Source: Pseudactinotalea terrae (GTDB lineage: Bacteria > Actinomycetota > Actinomycetes > Actinomycetales > Beutenbergiaceae). Taken from it: a DNA stretch of 64,000 nt. Shown one piece after another: positions 63,452 to 64,000 of this stretch (position 1 is the stretch's first letter; every line of letters starts with the position of its first letter). The notes below the pieces were generated by a model. That model was not told where the DNA came from, searched no databases, and saw only the letters and a list, made by a program, of their open reading frames with translations. The stretch covers positions 1 to 64,000 of the forward strand of contig NZ_WNXZ01000003.1 in the NCBI RefSeq assembly GCF_009733845.1. The letters are read 5' to 3'. The translations under genes were made by a program, and so were the position numbers.

Positions 63452-64000
63452 GTGAACACAACCCCTGCACCCACCAGCAACCCCGCCGCAACCCCTCCCA
63501 AGGTCGTCCTCGTGACCGGGGCGAGCTCCGGCATCGGAGAGGCCGTCGCACGCCGTCTCGCCGGCGAGGGGCACCAGGTCATCCTCACCGGCCGGCGCAC
63601 CGACCGTCTCGATGCCGTGGTCGCAGAGCTTCGCCGCGACGGTCGCCGCGCTGAGGCGCACGTGCTCGATGTCACTGACCGTGACGCGTTCGCCGCGCTC
63701 GTGACCGACGTGATCGCCGCCCGCGGGCGCCTGGACGTCCTCGTCGGCAACGCGGGCGTCATGCTGCTCTCGAGGCTGGACGCGCTGCTCGTCGAGGAGT
63801 GGGACCGGATGCTCGACGTCAACGTGCGGGGCCTGTACAACGGCGTCGCCTCGGTGCTGCCGCACTTCCGCGAGCGTGGGTCCGGGCACGTGGTCACGAT
63901 CGCGTCGATCGGCGCCCACGAGGTCGCGCCGACGTCGGCGATCTACTCCGCGACGAAGTACGCCGCGTGGGCGCTCACCGAGGGGCTCCGTCTCGAGTCC
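63452..64000 (+). CDS. SDR-family oxidoreductase, 3' end outside window
   Basis: A partial short-chain dehydrogenase of 183 residues to the window edge, from GTG 63452. VVLVTGASSGIGEAVARRLA, VLVGNAGVMLLSRLDA, LDVNVRGLYNGVASVLP, TIASIGAHEVAPTSAIYSAT and SATKYAAWALTEGLRLES cover the cofactor site and catalytic Ser-Tyr-Lys. It is divergent from the MmyB-like regulator, 100 bp away, and is its likely target. The substrate is unknown. Confidence 0.88.
   Translation, partial: MNTTPAPTSNPAATPPKVVLVTGASSGIGEAVARRLAGEGHQVILTGRRTDRLDAVVAELRRDGRRAEAHVLDVTDRDAFAALVTDVIAARGRLDVLVGNAGVMLLSRLDALLVEEWDRMLDVNVRGLYNGVASVLPHFRERGSGHVVTIASIGAHEVAPTSAIYSATKYAAWALTEGLRLES

Overview
This 64-kb window is chromosomal DNA of a high-GC Gram-positive bacterium, most likely an actinobacterium of the Micrococcales type (inference from gene content; the genus cannot be fixed without searches). 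Supporting signs are the high GC and frequent GTG starts outside the capsule locus, menaquinone genes (menF, menG, a geranylgeranyl-reductase-like gene, a polyprenyl diphosphate synthase), a complete 14-gene nuo operon, an LCP-family protein, an ATP-dependent DNA ligase of the mycobacterial LigB type and FprA.

Layout. 1-1888: an intact ISL3-family insertion sequence followed by fragments of other insertion sequences. 1915-15592 (all minus strand): a Wzx/Wzy-type surface polysaccharide operon, twelve genes mostly joined by 4-bp ATGA overlaps. It holds a Wzz/tyrosine-kinase protein, a DegT aminotransferase, a sugar-phosphate transferase fused to a GNAT acetyltransferase, four sugar-transfer or acylation enzymes, the CapE/CapF/CapG set for UDP-N-acetyl-L-fucosamine, a flippase and a polymerase. 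The wzy end is clearly poorer in GC than the rest of the window. A tyrosine phosphatase and an LCP ligase (15703-17543) extend the same function. 17555-23235: membrane protein, hemerythrin-like protein, HtrA protease, MenF, a small membrane protein and an FMN alpha-hydroxy-acid oxidase.

23270-24953: a 1.66-kb mini-island with a helix-turn-helix gene and a frameshifted AbiEii-like nucleotidyltransferase, bounded by a 24-bp exact direct repeat that reproduces the 3' end of the adjacent transglutaminase gene. 24930-28964: transglutaminase-like protein, MenG, a repeat-rich non-coding stretch with a 31-bp minisatellite, an orphan AbiEi/DUF559 protein and a P-loop kinase. 29268-47891: geranylgeranyl reductase, nuoA-N and polyprenyl diphosphate synthase, a single transcription unit that couples menaquinone side-chain synthesis with the enzyme that reduces menaquinone.

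48014-58844: LigB, a large ATPase-TPR protein, RarD-like permease, FprA, HtpX, a glycine-oxidase-like flavoprotein, an EEP-family hydrolase, a lipoprotein and a methyltransferase. 58896-64000: a perfect 20-bp palindrome, YajQ, tRNA-Tyr with a duplicated 3' end and terminator, a PQQ-type sugar dehydrogenase lipoprotein, a divergent SDR/TetR pair with two operator-like sites, and an MmyB-like regulator divergent from a second SDR gene that runs off the window.

No prophage, CRISPR array or secondary-metabolite cluster was found. The most unusual items are the transferase-GNAT fusion in a locus with a single 4,6-dehydratase, the mini-island with gene-end repeats, the minisatellite region and the tRNA-Tyr duplication.
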